Positions 20,201 through 27,888 of a stretch of DNA of 49,740 bases are shown here, in pieces (the stretch's first letter is position 1; the number at the start of each line of letters is the position of its first letter). Below the pieces are notes generated by a model that searched no databases, was not told the DNA's origin, and saw only the letters and a program-made list of their open reading frames with translations. A program made the translations under genes and the position numbers. The stretch lies in assembly GCA_937900045.1 (NCBI GenBank), contig CALCEB010000093.1, forward strand, positions 1-49,740, in the 5' to 3' direction. The DNA is from an uncultured Acidobacteriota bacterium. Lineage in GTDB: Bacteria; Acidobacteriota; Terriglobia; UBA7540.

Positions 20201-20625
20201 GCGCCGGGCGCAGTCTCCGGAATCTCGTGTTCGAAACCCACCGCCTGGCCGGCAGGTGTTACATCCACTCGAAATTCTTCTTTCTGCAGTGGCCGGAACC
20301 AGCGGTGCGACCAGCGCCAGAGATGGATGGGCCCAGCGGTCAGGCGGTTCATCCGGCGCAGTCCTTGCGTCCTCTCCAGATAGAGTTTGGCTCTGTCGTC
20401 ATAGTCGAAGATGACGGCATGGCGATATCCTTGAAGGTTCAATCCGCGCGCCGTGAGAAATTGGCTTGCGATCCCAGCGGACTCCTGGGCGTTCACACGG
20501 AACTGAATCGTAGCCTCCGGGAAAGCACGGGAAAAGTATTTGAGCGAGATGGCGAGACAGCCGGCGGCGATCAGAACTGCCGCGGCGATGATCCTATATT
20601 CCTTGGAGGTCAGCTTGACCGGCAT
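17263..20625 (-). CDS. Giant CPBP-family membrane protease with duplicated extracytoplasmic domain
   Basis: CPBP (CAAX/Abi) proteases are intramembrane metalloenzymes. Numbered from the start chosen here (1120 residues), the core lies at about 360-530 with EEMQFR at 422-427, HSAYP (H456) and WHYSVDAL (H494), the usual active-site set. The core is flanked by two copies of a soluble PepSY-like module, residues ~40-235 and ~605-815. Both carry FRPLQKEE(F/Y)RV, then APGA(N/S)LS, a repeated ARxDxxxxW stretch, V(D/E)IAGDQV, and a membrane helix after it. The C-terminus adds about eight more helices. Usual family members are 200-350 residues. The frame is open to 20661, but the ATG at 20625 follows GAGGGAT and leaves 8 bp after the GNAT stop, whereas the longer form would overlap that gene. 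The target is unknown; it is probably co-transcribed with the GNAT gene. Confidence 0.85.
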   Translation of the reverse strand: MPVKLTSKEYRIIAAAVLIAAGCLAISLKYFSRAFPEATIQFRVNAQESAGIASQFLTARGLNLQGYRHAVIFDYDDRAKLYLERTQGLRRMNRLTAGPIHLWRWSHRWFRPLQKEEFRVDVTPAGQAVGFEHEIPETAPGANLSQDHARSIAEGFLRNVMHSDLSALSFVEASSKQRPARTDHTFTWKEKNVDLGQGSLRVEVDIAGDQVNGYGEYVKIPEQWQRGYEKLRSRNDSAQVVDEVFWVLLSVAMLVILFRRIRDRDIPVRMCFGFGAVAAVLAFLGHLNTFPLTEFSYNTTDSFSSFITSYFFQGLTSALGTGVLIFLVVAASEPVYRESFPGFVSLRRYLSWGGLRSRSFLIANIVGICLTFFFFAYQTVFYLAANKLGAWAPVDLPFSNELNTRLPWIAVLFTGFFPAVTEEMQFRAFAIPFLRKISRSWFVALVLAAFNWGFLHSAYPNQPFFIRGVEVGVGGIITGLIMLRFGILATLIWHYSVDALYTAFLLLRSPNHYLMISGGLSAGIMLIPLAVALAAYWRTGAFKDESGFTNAREGVSRAPVVAAEPAAEAPLDYPILTPGRVRLAILLAALGLGASIVHVYHFGSGLKIHQTKAEAVRQADLYLQGLHINPASYKKVAWFDENVDPLTIRYLLEREPVQKTDQIYRQSTEMLLWEVRYFRPLQKEEYRVFVDAIHGKVFGVEHLLDENAPGASLSVDEAKSLAEKAVEQYGYKLDNFVLQSQQANKRKARMDYSLVWQAKPGDPRNVGGAFYRLDVEIAGDQVVSFSRYYKLPEAWIRQHESSGLPNSILWGLTILFAAGVAGGVVWLLIRQVKQGSILWGRALKVGLIFTAIVFVSELNQLSTLNRGYNTSISYSNFQLQAVVALVVSPVVAGLFIWLLVGLGTSLYPDSWRLLSRNSRRIWRRDAAAVILLAAGVSEGVGKLLAWFTDRFHAFAPVSISLAPPQVDASCPALGAFLHALLYGIASSAGAAVTIYGVLLLWRHARRLFWLGLGLFLVTLGPSGAHSVRQYAAVWGLRFLPVIAGAILVAFFFRDNVAAYMGAAVVAGCASSIVSLLGVPISSFRWNGAVLAVLLVIFLLWLLVPGNGESAAARSRIKGWS

Positions 20626-20633
20626 GAAATCCC

Positions 20634-21116
20634 TCACGTCAGATTCTTGAGCATCACCCACGCTGCTGTTCCGTCAGAATAATAGGGACTGACGCGGCGT
20701 CCTTTTCGAAAGCCCAGGTTATGATAGAAGGTCTGAGCCTGAAAGTTGTCATCGGCAGTCTCCAAGGAAATTACGGTCCGTTTTTCGCGAAGAGCGAGAT
20801 TCTCCGCCGCCAGCATCAAAGCGCGGCCCACCCCCCGGCGCCTCCAACCTTCTACCACATCCAACGTAACAATGTGCAATCTTCGGGCTTGAACCCGGAT
20901 TGCAATCAGGAAGCCTGCCACTTCACCCTTGCCCTCAGCCACCCAGGTTTGCGAATCAGGATGACTCAGGTAATCGGCCATTTCCTCTCGTGAATAAGCA
21001 ATCGCCAGTGAGAAGCATTCCCCATCAATCTTCAGAAGCAAATCAAAATCAGAGGGAAGATAATCACGGATGATAAAAGTCAAAACCGGTAGGTTTGAAA
21101 CCTGCGCATTGGGCAT
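20634..21116 (-). CDS. GNAT-family N-acetyltransferase (RimI-like)
   Basis: A 160-residue acetyl-CoA-dependent acetyltransferase. The acetyl-CoA pyrophosphate loop reads RRRGVGRAL (about 91-99), after VTLDVVEGW, and the C-terminal FYHNLGFRKGRRVSPYY fits the RimI-like group that acetylates protein N-termini or small amines. The substrate is not decidable. It lies immediately upstream of the CPBP gene (8 bp to the preferred start), so the two are probably one operon. Its own upstream region holds long repeat copy A. Confidence 0.85.
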   Translation of the reverse strand: MPNAQVSNLPVLTFIIRDYLPSDFDLLLKIDGECFSLAIAYSREEMADYLSHPDSQTWVAEGKGEVAGFLIAIRVQARRLHIVTLDVVEGWRRRGVGRALMLAAENLALREKRTVISLETADDNFQAQTFYHNLGFRKGRRVSPYYSDGTAAWVMLKNLT

Positions 21117-21159
21117 CGTTTGTCCTTCTGGCGCTTGGCGCTTTATAGGCGACCGGGCC

Positions 21160-21740
21160 CGCCTCCATCACCAGAGGGCTGTGGCGGACTGAAGCCCGGC
21201 GTTACTTCCGGCCAGCATGCGCCTGAAATGGCGAGTACCGAAAGGGCAGACGTGTTCCGCTGGCTTCAAATGATTCATCAAGTCGCTCAAATCCACCAAG
21301 GCAAAGCCAATCGGCGTCTCACGGTTCCCATAACTCCTTGATTCTAAATCAAATGCTTGGCTTTGCCCCTGAAATCGAAGTATCTTACGCATAATGCAGG
21401 AGTTAGTGAATGTAAATGGTTTTGCTCAATGGCTTTGGATGGGTTTGGTCCTCGAGTCGTCCTTTGTTTTCAATCGAGTTTGAGTTTGCCCCCTTAACAA
21501 TCTTTTTTTCATTGCGAACCGCTTCACGCCTACCTGCCTTCTTGACCTCACTCGGTGGATTCCCGACCCCCTTCGCGGGGACGAGGGAATGACGGATTCC
21601 TGAGATCACCTCCGAGAATATGGAGCATGGCATGAGTCATTTGGGGGCTGATTCCTGGCTCTGGAGTGAGGTGAATATATACAATGTAGTACACGATCCG
21701 TTTGTCCCAATCAAGCCCATCTCGGTTTCCGCCTCCCATT
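21160..21740 (+). repeat. Diverged ~600-bp intergenic element, copy A
   Basis: The intergenic stretch 21117-21813 contains no convincing gene. Most of it matches 41290-41890 in the same order and orientation. The best block is 21300-21376 against 41354-41430. It includes the inverted arms GGCAAAGCCAA (21300-21310) and TTGGCTTTGCC (21357-21367) and an inner palindrome TTGATT-cta-AATCAA (21338-21352). Further shared blocks are GAGTCGTCCTTTGTTTTCAA (from 21454), a block near 21590-21655 containing ATGAGTCATTT, and ACACGATCCGTTTG near 21690. A separate hairpin, ATTCCC...GGGAAT, lies at 21559-21590. Boundaries are approximate. The element is upstream of the leftward GNAT gene. Confidence 0.75.
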
Positions 21741-21813
21741 CCTAATCCGGAGCACCCGTTTTTCTTGACGCCGGATTGTCCTGCCCCACATGAATTTGCC
21801 GAGCGCTCCGGCC

Positions 21814-22629
21814 CTAGCGGAACGCTCGCTTAAACAGCGAGTGGCGCTCCTTGGATTTCATCTTTAGCGGCAGGGTGGAAATCATCCCGTCAACTTGGTC
21901 TGGAGGGAGCGGCTTTCCTCTCTGCATCCAATGGGTGATTTCCTGCAATCCCACCGAGGCCTCCAGACAGCAAAGGCATGCGGCCAGATGCTTCTCAATG
22001 GGATCTTTCTCATACCAGCCAAATTGCCCGTCGAGAATACGAATCAGCCGGCGGACCGGGGGGCAATCGGCCGTCCTGTTTGGGCGTATCCGGCCAATCA
22101 TCCTGAGCCAGGCCGCCTGCCATTCGGAGGCGCCGGCAGAGCGGCAAAAGTCCACACAGAATGTAGCTTCCAACCGTTCGACGCTGGTTGCCGCAACCGA
22201 GGGGCTGATTCTTAAAATCTGCTCAATTGCTGGTTCGGAGTAGCCGGTTAATTTAAGGAACACCACGTTTTGATGGACAAGAGGAAGTTCCTTCATCAGA
22301 TTGCTTAAGTCTTCCAAAGCGGCGCTGAGATCGAAACCAGCAGACTGGGAGTCCTCTTCCAGCCCGCCTGCCATTTGCTCCAGAAGAGAAGCTCGAAGAA
22401 GGCTGAAAAACTCACGGTCAGACTGGACATCAATTCCTTTGAGCGCGGCAAATTCGTGACCGGACAATTGGCCCAAAACTCTATGCCAGGCGTTTTCGAT
22501 GTACCCGGAATCGGAAGCGTAGGCCGTCCCTAATCCCATCAACACCGGCGCGTATTGGGTAGCCAGGGCGCGCCAAGCTGCCCAATCTCCCTCCCGGCAT
22601 CCCTGAATCATCTTATGAAAGGTCAGCAA
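21814..22629 (-). CDS. Sigma-70-like protein with a C-terminal HxxxCxxC motif
   Basis: A 271-residue protein. The N-terminal half resembles a degenerate sigma-70 region 2 (CREGDWAAWRALATQYAPVL). Residues ~105-160 look like region 4: LPLVHQNVVFLKLTGYSEPAIEQIL followed by a helix-turn-helix-like stretch. The C-terminus carries HLAACLCCLEAS, an H-x3-C-x2-C pattern as in zf-HC2 anti-sigma domains, here in the same chain. There is no signal peptide or membrane helix. The start shown is TTG with GGAG 11 nt upstream; an ATG six codons inside (22611) is possible but lacks a ribosome site. It may be a self-inhibited or metal/redox-responsive ECF-like regulator, but DNA binding is unproven. The assignment rests on weak similarity. 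A palindromic GATA...TATC site lies 34 bp upstream. Confidence 0.55.
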   Translation of the reverse strand: MLTFHKMIQGCREGDWAAWRALATQYAPVLMGLGTAYASDSGYIENAWHRVLGQLSGHEFAALKGIDVQSDREFFSLLRASLLEQMAGGLEEDSQSAGFDLSAALEDLSNLMKELPLVHQNVVFLKLTGYSEPAIEQILRISPSVAATSVERLEATFCVDFCRSAGASEWQAAWLRMIGRIRPNRTADCPPVRRLIRILDGQFGWYEKDPIEKHLAACLCCLEASVGLQEITHWMQRGKPLPPDQVDGMISTLPLKMKSKERHSLFKRAFR

Positions 22630-22751
22630 GGTGTCACGGGCTCCAATTCTGAAGGTGAAAATGATACTACAATATCAACCGTCCAAGTTGCCGAACAACC
22701 CGCATCCGGCATCGCAAGGCCACGCTGATTCCCAAATTCCCGGCGCAATGG

Positions 22752-23273
22752 CTAACGGTGCCGGGCAGCCTGCAAGCTTTCCCTTAGTTGCATGACCACC
22801 ATATTTGCGGTCTGAGCCACAACCTTGGACAACGCAGGGGGGTTGTACGGGCGGCGGATGACATCCTGCCAAATTGCCTTGCCCGCCTTGGTCGTCAGGA
22901 ATACTTCGGAGTGGACATCCTTCAGATGAGGTGAGTCAAAGCAGGTCCCGCGCAGGATTGCGTCCGCTCCGCCACGGCTCGCGGCAACCTGGAAAGGGCC
23001 GAGCTTGGATAACGCCTGGTCGAGCTTCAAATTTAGATTGTTATCCATGGATTCGATGTAGACCCTGTGAACCATCAAGAGCTGATGGGCATCAATGATC
23101 GTCGCATTCACCGGCCCATTGAGGGATGGCGCTGGCGCTTCGCCCAAGCTTGGCTTTTGAGATGAGTCCGGCTTGTTTAACGTGGGCTTTTGGTCCTGCT
23201 CGGAAGATGTCGCAGGAAGAGGCCCCACCGATGCCGTCAAAATCAGGATCCCAACAAGGCGCTGAAATTTCAT
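22752..23273 (-). CDS. Exported protein of unknown function
   Basis: A 173-residue protein with a clear signal peptide (KFQRLVGILILTASVG, cleavage near residue 22), a Pro/Ser/Lys-rich linker to about residue 55 and a globular C-terminal domain containing ADAILRGTCFD, then a VFLTTKAGKAIWQD strand-turn-strand. The repeated alternation of strands and the amphipathic last helix recall small periplasmic or outer-membrane assembly proteins, but I do not recognise the family. The start is secure: GGGGGAGG stands 6 nt before the ATG. It is transcribed in the same direction as the sigma-like gene, 122 bp upstream of it, and the two could be co-transcribed. Confidence 0.75.
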   Translation of the reverse strand: MKFQRLVGILILTASVGPLPATSSEQDQKPTLNKPDSSQKPSLGEAPAPSLNGPVNATIIDAHQLLMVHRVYIESMDNNLNLKLDQALSKLGPFQVAASRGGADAILRGTCFDSPHLKDVHSEVFLTTKAGKAIWQDVIRRPYNPPALSKVVAQTANMVVMQLRESLQAARHR

Positions 23274-23388
23274 GGGAAACCTCCCCCATAAATTCGATCT
23301 CGCTCTTAGTCTAGCAAAATCGGAGAGCGATTTCCTCAGATGAGACGCATCGTCAGGCAGGTTGCGTTTTAGATGGGTTCGGGGTTAA

Positions 23389-23826
23389 TCAAATTGCGAT
23401 CAAAAACCATGCGCGGGCACGATTGCGGGCAGCGTTCACTCCGCCGGGGCTTAATGAGGTCCGTATTTGATTTTGGATTCTTTTGTGATCCTTATAATCC
23501 TGAATTTGGTCCTTTTGGCGCTGTTCCATATTGCGCAGGTCGCGCTGCATCTGATGTTTTTCCCGGATTCTATCCTCTCGGGGAATAGGCTTTCCCCGGA
23601 AAGAGCGTTTCCAGGCTCTTTCTTGCGCTTTCAAGTTCTTCCGTTCCAACTTCTGTTCCATTTTCATCCGCTGCAGCTCGGTCTTCGGTCGCCTGGAAGC
23701 CAAAGCTGTTCCTGGCAAAGCCCCGCAAAGGAGAAGCATTCCGCAAAGCACCATCAACGTTTTTCTCATCGTTTTCGAAATCACTCCTGAACACATGATA
23801 AGGCTACCCCATGTTTCAGTTTTCAT
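23389..23826 (-). CDS. Small exported basic coiled-coil protein
   Basis: A 145-residue protein with a hydrophobic stretch LMVLCGMLLLCGALPGTALA (about 24-43) ending in a plausible signal peptidase site, then a strongly charged Lys/Arg/Gln/Glu helix (KMEQKLERKNLKAQERAWKR) to the C-terminus. The ATG at 23826 follows a perfect GGAGG at 5-nt spacing, which gives an unusually long 20-residue n-region. An internal ATG at 23769 would give a standard signal peptide, but its AGGAGT lies 13-14 nt away. No family is recognised; a periplasmic, possibly nucleic-acid- or peptidoglycan-binding role is only a guess from charge. A short copy of the intergenic element lies about 150 bp upstream. Confidence 0.65.
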   Translation of the reverse strand: MKTETWGSLIMCSGVISKTMRKTLMVLCGMLLLCGALPGTALASRRPKTELQRMKMEQKLERKNLKAQERAWKRSFRGKPIPREDRIREKHQMQRDLRNMEQRQKDQIQDYKDHKRIQNQIRTSLSPGGVNAARNRARAWFLIAI

Positions 23827-23969
23827 GTCTCCCTCCGGGGCACGAGGATGTACGCATATCGTAATACGTTAGCAGTCATAATCCAAGCATATTTTTTTGA
23901 GTAAAAAGACTCGCGACCTTGCTCGTCAGCACCCTGGCAAAGTTATCGAACGGACCTTGGCAGGCTAAG

Positions 23970-24065
23970 GGTTAGTAAATTTTCAATGGCTTTGGTAGTG
24001 GCTTTGGATGGGTTTGCCCCCTAAACAATCTTTTGGCAACGAGAACCGCCTCACCCTTGGCCCCA
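23970..24065 (+). repeat. Short copy (C) of the diverged intergenic element
   Basis: The stretch matches 21403-21535 of copy A with about 40 bp missing. Shared pieces are GGTTAGTAAA (copy A has AGTTAGTGAA), TCAATGGCTTTGG, GGCTTTGGATGGGTTTG directly joined to CCCCCTAAACAATCTTT, then GAGAACCGCCTCACC. It has the same orientation as copies A and B, and like them it lies upstream of a leftward gene, here the one starting at 23826. Confidence 0.6.
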
Positions 24066-24108
24066 AAGCGCGGCACGAACCCCTTCCAAGACCCTCGTCA
24101 TGCCCACC

Positions 24109-24180
24109 GCTGTAGCGCCGGTCTGTGACCAGCGAGTTTCGCCGCACCCTGTCAGGGCAAATTCCGAGCGTCGCTACGGC
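24109..24180. repeat. Hairpin repeat family, copy 1
   Basis: The arms GCTGTAGCGCCG (24109-24120) and CGTCGCTACGGC (24169-24180) are inverted with 10 of 12 positions paired. Inside are CGGTCTGTGACC and CCTGTCAGGGCAA, both shared with copy 2 at 28851. The surrounding intergenic space 23827-24400 (574 bp) holds this copy and the short element copy at 23970. Beyond these I see no gene in it. Confidence 0.65.
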
Positions 24181-24400
24181 AAATGGCTAAAAAGCAGAAT
24201 GCGCACAAGCCGACACTCACTTGAGAGAACATCGCACACTTCGTTCCAATTGCAGGGACTATAGGCGGCACGAAAGGCCGCGCGGCGAGGGGCGATTACA
24301 CAAATTGATGCTATGTCTACACGGGGTATATACCAATGGTAAATCAAAAACATGGTAAACCTGCAGCTATTTTGCTGTTGGTGGCGCGTGAAGCCGGCCG

Positions 24401-25684
24401 CTACCCAAGAAATCCGCGAAATCGATCCGGGGAAACCGCGAAACCGGGAAACATCGCCCCAGTATGGGTTGCGCCCAAGTGGCGCGTGACTGCTTCGGCG
24501 AACACATCGCGAAAATCGGTGGTTAGTTTCAGGTCCCGGCCTTCGTTAAGATCGTCAGGGCGCAGTCCGGGCCACCGGCCGTAGACCTTGCCGCCTTTGA
24601 CGGCGCCGCCCATCACAAACATTACGTTGGCATGCCCGTGGTCGGTCCCGCGGTTTCCATTTTCACGGGCGGTGCGGCCAAATTCCGACATGGTGAGGAC
24701 CACAACGTCCTCCATCTGGTCTCCCAAGTCCTGGTGAAACGCCGCGAGCGCTCCACCGAACTTTCCAAGAAGGTTGCCAAGCTGTCCCTGCACACCGCCT
24801 TCATTGACGTGATGATCCCATCCGCCCACGTCTACAAAGGCGATCTCCAGACCCACTCCGGACTTGATGAGTTGAGCGACTTGCTTCAGGTGCTGCCCGG
24901 CTTGACCGTTGGGATACTCGGCGCCATTTGCCTGCAGATACTGCTGTGCTTGAATACCTTCCAGGGTTTTGGTGGCTTCAAAAGTTTCCCGCGCCGTCCG
25001 GCTAAGCAGCGGGTCCGACGTCGAGGCATACAACGATTGGAACGCTCCCTCCACCAAGGGATAAGCGGGATTTTTCGGGTTCATCGCCAGGTGGAACTGG
25101 CGAATGTCATTGAAGGCAAGCGCAGGCGCCCGTCCCTGCAAGGACACCGGCAAGGCCGGCGCCAGCGCCACTGCACGGAATGGGGTGGGATCCACTTCCA
25201 CGTTTCTTTGAAGGTAGCGGTTCAACCAACCGTCCTGGGTGGATTTGTTGCCCGGAGTGGCGGTTTCCATGTAATCCTGAGCATCAAAATGGGAGCGTGT
25301 GCTGTCCGGCGACCCCGCAGCATGAATCACCGCCAAATGACCCGCGTCAAAAATAGGCTTCAGCGGCGCAAGGCGCGGGTGAAAACCAAAAAAGCCGTTC
25401 AGATCGATCGCCCCTTCGCCACCGTCTCCTTTTCCCGGCTTCGGGATGGCAATCGTTGGCCGCATCTGGTAGTAATTGTTTTCCGCATATGGAACGACGA
25501 TGTTCAAGCCGTCTGCCGCGCCGCGCATGAAGAGGGCGACCAAGACTTTCTTCTTGGCCGCGGCCGGGCCTTCCAGGGCGAATGCCGTGCGTCTCAGAAA
25601 ACTCGGTACACAGCCTAGCCCAAAAAGGCTCAGCCCCGAGGACTTCAAAAAGTAACGCCGTGTGATTTCCATGGTGGTTCGCAT
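24401..25684 (-). CDS. DUF1501 protein, Tat-exported
   Basis: DUF1501 proteins have an alkaline-phosphatase/sulfatase-like fold and are almost always paired with DUF1800 proteins. The N-terminus TRRYFLKSSGLSLFGLG is a twin-arginine signal. Family motifs are present: LFMRGAADGLNIVVPY, IHAAGSPDSTRSHFDAQDYM, VDVGGWDHHVNEGG and TMSEFGRTARENGNRGTDHG. The His/Asp pairs in the last two are the likely metal site. At 427 residues it is normal. The start could be the ATG at 25684 (GAAGGA directly before it) or the one at 25672. It lies 79 bp downstream of the DUF1800 gene, so one operon is likely. The substrate is unknown. Confidence 0.9.
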   Translation of the reverse strand: MRTTMEITRRYFLKSSGLSLFGLGCVPSFLRRTAFALEGPAAAKKKVLVALFMRGAADGLNIVVPYAENNYYQMRPTIAIPKPGKGDGGEGAIDLNGFFGFHPRLAPLKPIFDAGHLAVIHAAGSPDSTRSHFDAQDYMETATPGNKSTQDGWLNRYLQRNVEVDPTPFRAVALAPALPVSLQGRAPALAFNDIRQFHLAMNPKNPAYPLVEGAFQSLYASTSDPLLSRTARETFEATKTLEGIQAQQYLQANGAEYPNGQAGQHLKQVAQLIKSGVGLEIAFVDVGGWDHHVNEGGVQGQLGNLLGKFGGALAAFHQDLGDQMEDVVVLTMSEFGRTARENGNRGTDHGHANVMFVMGGAVKGGKVYGRWPGLRPDDLNEGRDLKLTTDFRDVFAEAVTRHLGATHTGAMFPGFAVSPDRFRGFLG

Positions 25685-25763
25685 TCCTTCTTCTTTGGTC
25701 CTGTTCTCGATCCAAACTGGGTCAAACTTCCACGTCTACAATTCCGCGATCACCGGACGGGGT

Positions 25764-27683
25764 CTAGCGCCGCTGAAATTCAGGCGATGCCAACACCAAG
25801 CTGGTCATGAGCGCCATTTGTTTGCGCCGCAATTGAGGATTTTCCACAGGTTGGCCTAGACCTTCCGTCTCGCCCAGGATGGCTTTGCGGGTTTCGGGGC
25901 GCAACTTTTCTCCGGTCAGCATTACTGACAACCGATTAAGTATTTCACCGGGTGATTCAGATGAGCCTTGGAACTCGATGGATGCCGCATTGATGGCCGT
26001 CCCACGAATCCTGTCCGCGGCCAGAGCCAAGGCGAAATTCATCCGCGCGAGTAGCGAGCCCGAGCTAATCCACGTGCTTGCGGCGTCGGCATAACCGGAA
26101 GGCGCTTGATACTGGAACATCGGTTCGCCCATTTGAGCCATGAACCATAACAACTGCGGGCTGCCATTGGTCCGCGCATTTAGCCCCCGCAACGAACTGG
26201 CCACCAGCTCAAAGGGCGTCTTCACTTTGGCCGCCAATGCGCCCTGCGAATAAAATTCCGGAGAGGTGAGGATGGTCTTCATGACGGAGCGAATGTCGCC
26301 GTGGGTGGTGAGGAACGTCTGGCTGGCGCGGTCAACCACGCTTGCGGGCGGCTCATCGGCAACGAACCGGCGGCACAATTCGAGCGAGATGAAGTGCGCT
26401 GTGGAAGGGTGATTTGCCAGGATATGCAAAACCTCCAAGCCGTCATCCATTCCCTGGCCAGCAGGGATTTTGTGTCCCAAGACCATCTTTGGACCGTAAT
26501 CATGCAATCGGGGGTTAAAGTAAAATCCGCCGCCACGCCTTGGCGCGCGGATAGTCCAACCCGTAAAGCAGCGGGCCACCTCAATCACGTCCTTCTGGGT
26601 GTACCCACCATTGACGCCCAAGGTGTGCAACTCCATCAGTTCGCGCCCGTAGTTTTCGTTGATACCGGTTGGACGCTTACCCTTGTTCTTTTGTCCCGTC
26701 CTGGCGAAGGCGGATGGAGGCTGAAAAAAGCCCCGGCGAGCGGAGAAGAAGGCTGGCCTCATGCGGGCTGATGGTGGCTGGCTGGTTTCTGGCGCGGAGC
26801 TGAGCCAATTATCAAGATAAAACAGCATGGCGGGGCTTTCTGCTGTGGCAACCAGCAGGCCCTCAAAGTTGCCAAGTGCACGCGGCCGGATGGCATCCTG
26901 CTCGAACGAGGTCAGAAGCCACTTATCCGGACCTTTAAAGGCAAAAATATTGAAGTGGTTCATCCAGAACTGAACCATCACTTCCTGCAATTGCCGGTTG
27001 CTATAAACCGCCCGCAACAGCTCGGACTGCGCCAACTGTATGACGACCTGACGAGGCCCTGACAGGCGCTGGCTCGCAGCGAATTGACCCGCAGGACGCC
27101 CTCGGGGAGGGCGTCCTGCTTGCGGGGCTGGCTTCCCGGAGAAAGCCATCATGGAATTGTTTTGCGAAGCCCACATACTTCCATCCGGAGATGGCGCCGT
27201 CATCCCGCTTGGGGCTGAGCGGTCCATCACGGCATTGCTTGCAGGTTGCGCCGCGCCTTGTGAAGCAGCAAGCAATCGCTTCTTCTGAAGCTGGTTAGGC
27301 TGGGGGTATTCCTCCACCAGTTCAGCAGGAGTCATGGAAAGCGTTGGGAGTGAGGCCAGACGGGAATCCATTTGCGAGTCATCGATGTTTTCCGGGTGAA
27401 GTTGTTGATTCAGGAAATTGTTCAGGCCCATTTTCAGGGCCAGTTGAAGGTCGCCGGGACGGGGTCCAAAGGTGATGCGATTGAGGAGCAAAAGGGCCTT
27501 CTGCTGTCTTGCAAGACCTTCATGCCACAAGTCCGAATTCCGGGACGAAGGGGTTGGGTTCTTGGAAACATCCCGGTCAGCCGCCGGAAGCGGCAGAGCG
27601 ATGAGAGAATCGAGCAGCAAGGCCACCAACGCAGTAGTTCCAAACCTTTGAAGGCGGTTGAGCGGGCGAAGGAATGGTTCCAT
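25764..27683 (-). CDS. DUF1800 protein, exported, with low-complexity insertion
   Basis: The usual partner of DUF1501; function unknown. After a signal sequence (about residues 15-35), LLNRITFGPRPGDL opens the DUF1800 domain, followed by FWMNHFNIF, ENYGRELMELHTLGV with the conserved E-x5-H pattern, FTGWTI and HILANHPSTAHFISLELCRRFV. Two insertions interrupt it. One, at about residues 140-215, is rich in Ala, Ser, Pro, Met and Gly and contains the peptide palindrome AGRPPRGRPAG. The other is Phe/Pro/Arg-rich near residues 300-330. The total of 639 residues is somewhat long for the family. It is transcribed leftward, ahead of the DUF1501 gene. The 205 bp upstream, shared with the divergent ybjQ-like gene, show no clear promoter. 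Confidence 0.9.
   Translation of the reverse strand: MEPFLRPLNRLQRFGTTALVALLLDSLIALPLPAADRDVSKNPTPSSRNSDLWHEGLARQQKALLLLNRITFGPRPGDLQLALKMGLNNFLNQQLHPENIDDSQMDSRLASLPTLSMTPAELVEEYPQPNQLQKKRLLAASQGAAQPASNAVMDRSAPSGMTAPSPDGSMWASQNNSMMAFSGKPAPQAGRPPRGRPAGQFAASQRLSGPRQVVIQLAQSELLRAVYSNRQLQEVMVQFWMNHFNIFAFKGPDKWLLTSFEQDAIRPRALGNFEGLLVATAESPAMLFYLDNWLSSAPETSQPPSARMRPAFFSARRGFFQPPSAFARTGQKNKGKRPTGINENYGRELMELHTLGVNGGYTQKDVIEVARCFTGWTIRAPRRGGGFYFNPRLHDYGPKMVLGHKIPAGQGMDDGLEVLHILANHPSTAHFISLELCRRFVADEPPASVVDRASQTFLTTHGDIRSVMKTILTSPEFYSQGALAAKVKTPFELVASSLRGLNARTNGSPQLLWFMAQMGEPMFQYQAPSGYADAASTWISSGSLLARMNFALALAADRIRGTAINAASIEFQGSSESPGEILNRLSVMLTGEKLRPETRKAILGETEGLGQPVENPQLRRKQMALMTSLVLASPEFQRR
27091..27119. 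repeat. Perfect 13-bp inverted repeat inside the DUF1800 gene
   Basis: GCAGGACGCCCTC (27091-27103) and GAGGGCGTCCTGC (27107-27119) are exact inverses separated by GGG. The hairpin is in frame in the low-complexity insertion and encodes the palindromic peptide AGRPPRGRPAG. No comparable perfect hairpin was noticed elsewhere in the coding sequence. Confidence 0.85.
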
Positions 27684-27888
27684 TCTTACAAAACTCCAGG
27701 CGAAGTCCGTCCCACCAAGGCACTCGCCTTAAGCATCGGCGGATTGACGCAGCGTCTTGACCGGCCATCCTTCCGTGTAGGTAAACACAGCGAGGGGCGG
27801 GAAGTTGCGGCTGCCGAGGTGTCGATACATTTCAGGTGAAGACCAGCGGCACGACATGGTATCCTGCCGTTCCCAGGAGGCACATCCG

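Noticed and set aside
17263..20625. CPBP (Abi) protease as a phage-defence gene
   Set aside because: The family name comes from bacteriocin and abortive-infection relatives, but no toxin, immunity or defence gene is near.
24336..24584. An 82-codon plus-strand frame at the end of the DUF1501 gene
   Set aside because: Mostly antisense to DUF1501, no ribosome site or family.
24632..25618. A 328-codon plus-strand frame
   Set aside because: Antisense to the DUF1501 gene; the composition is that of a mirrored coding strand.
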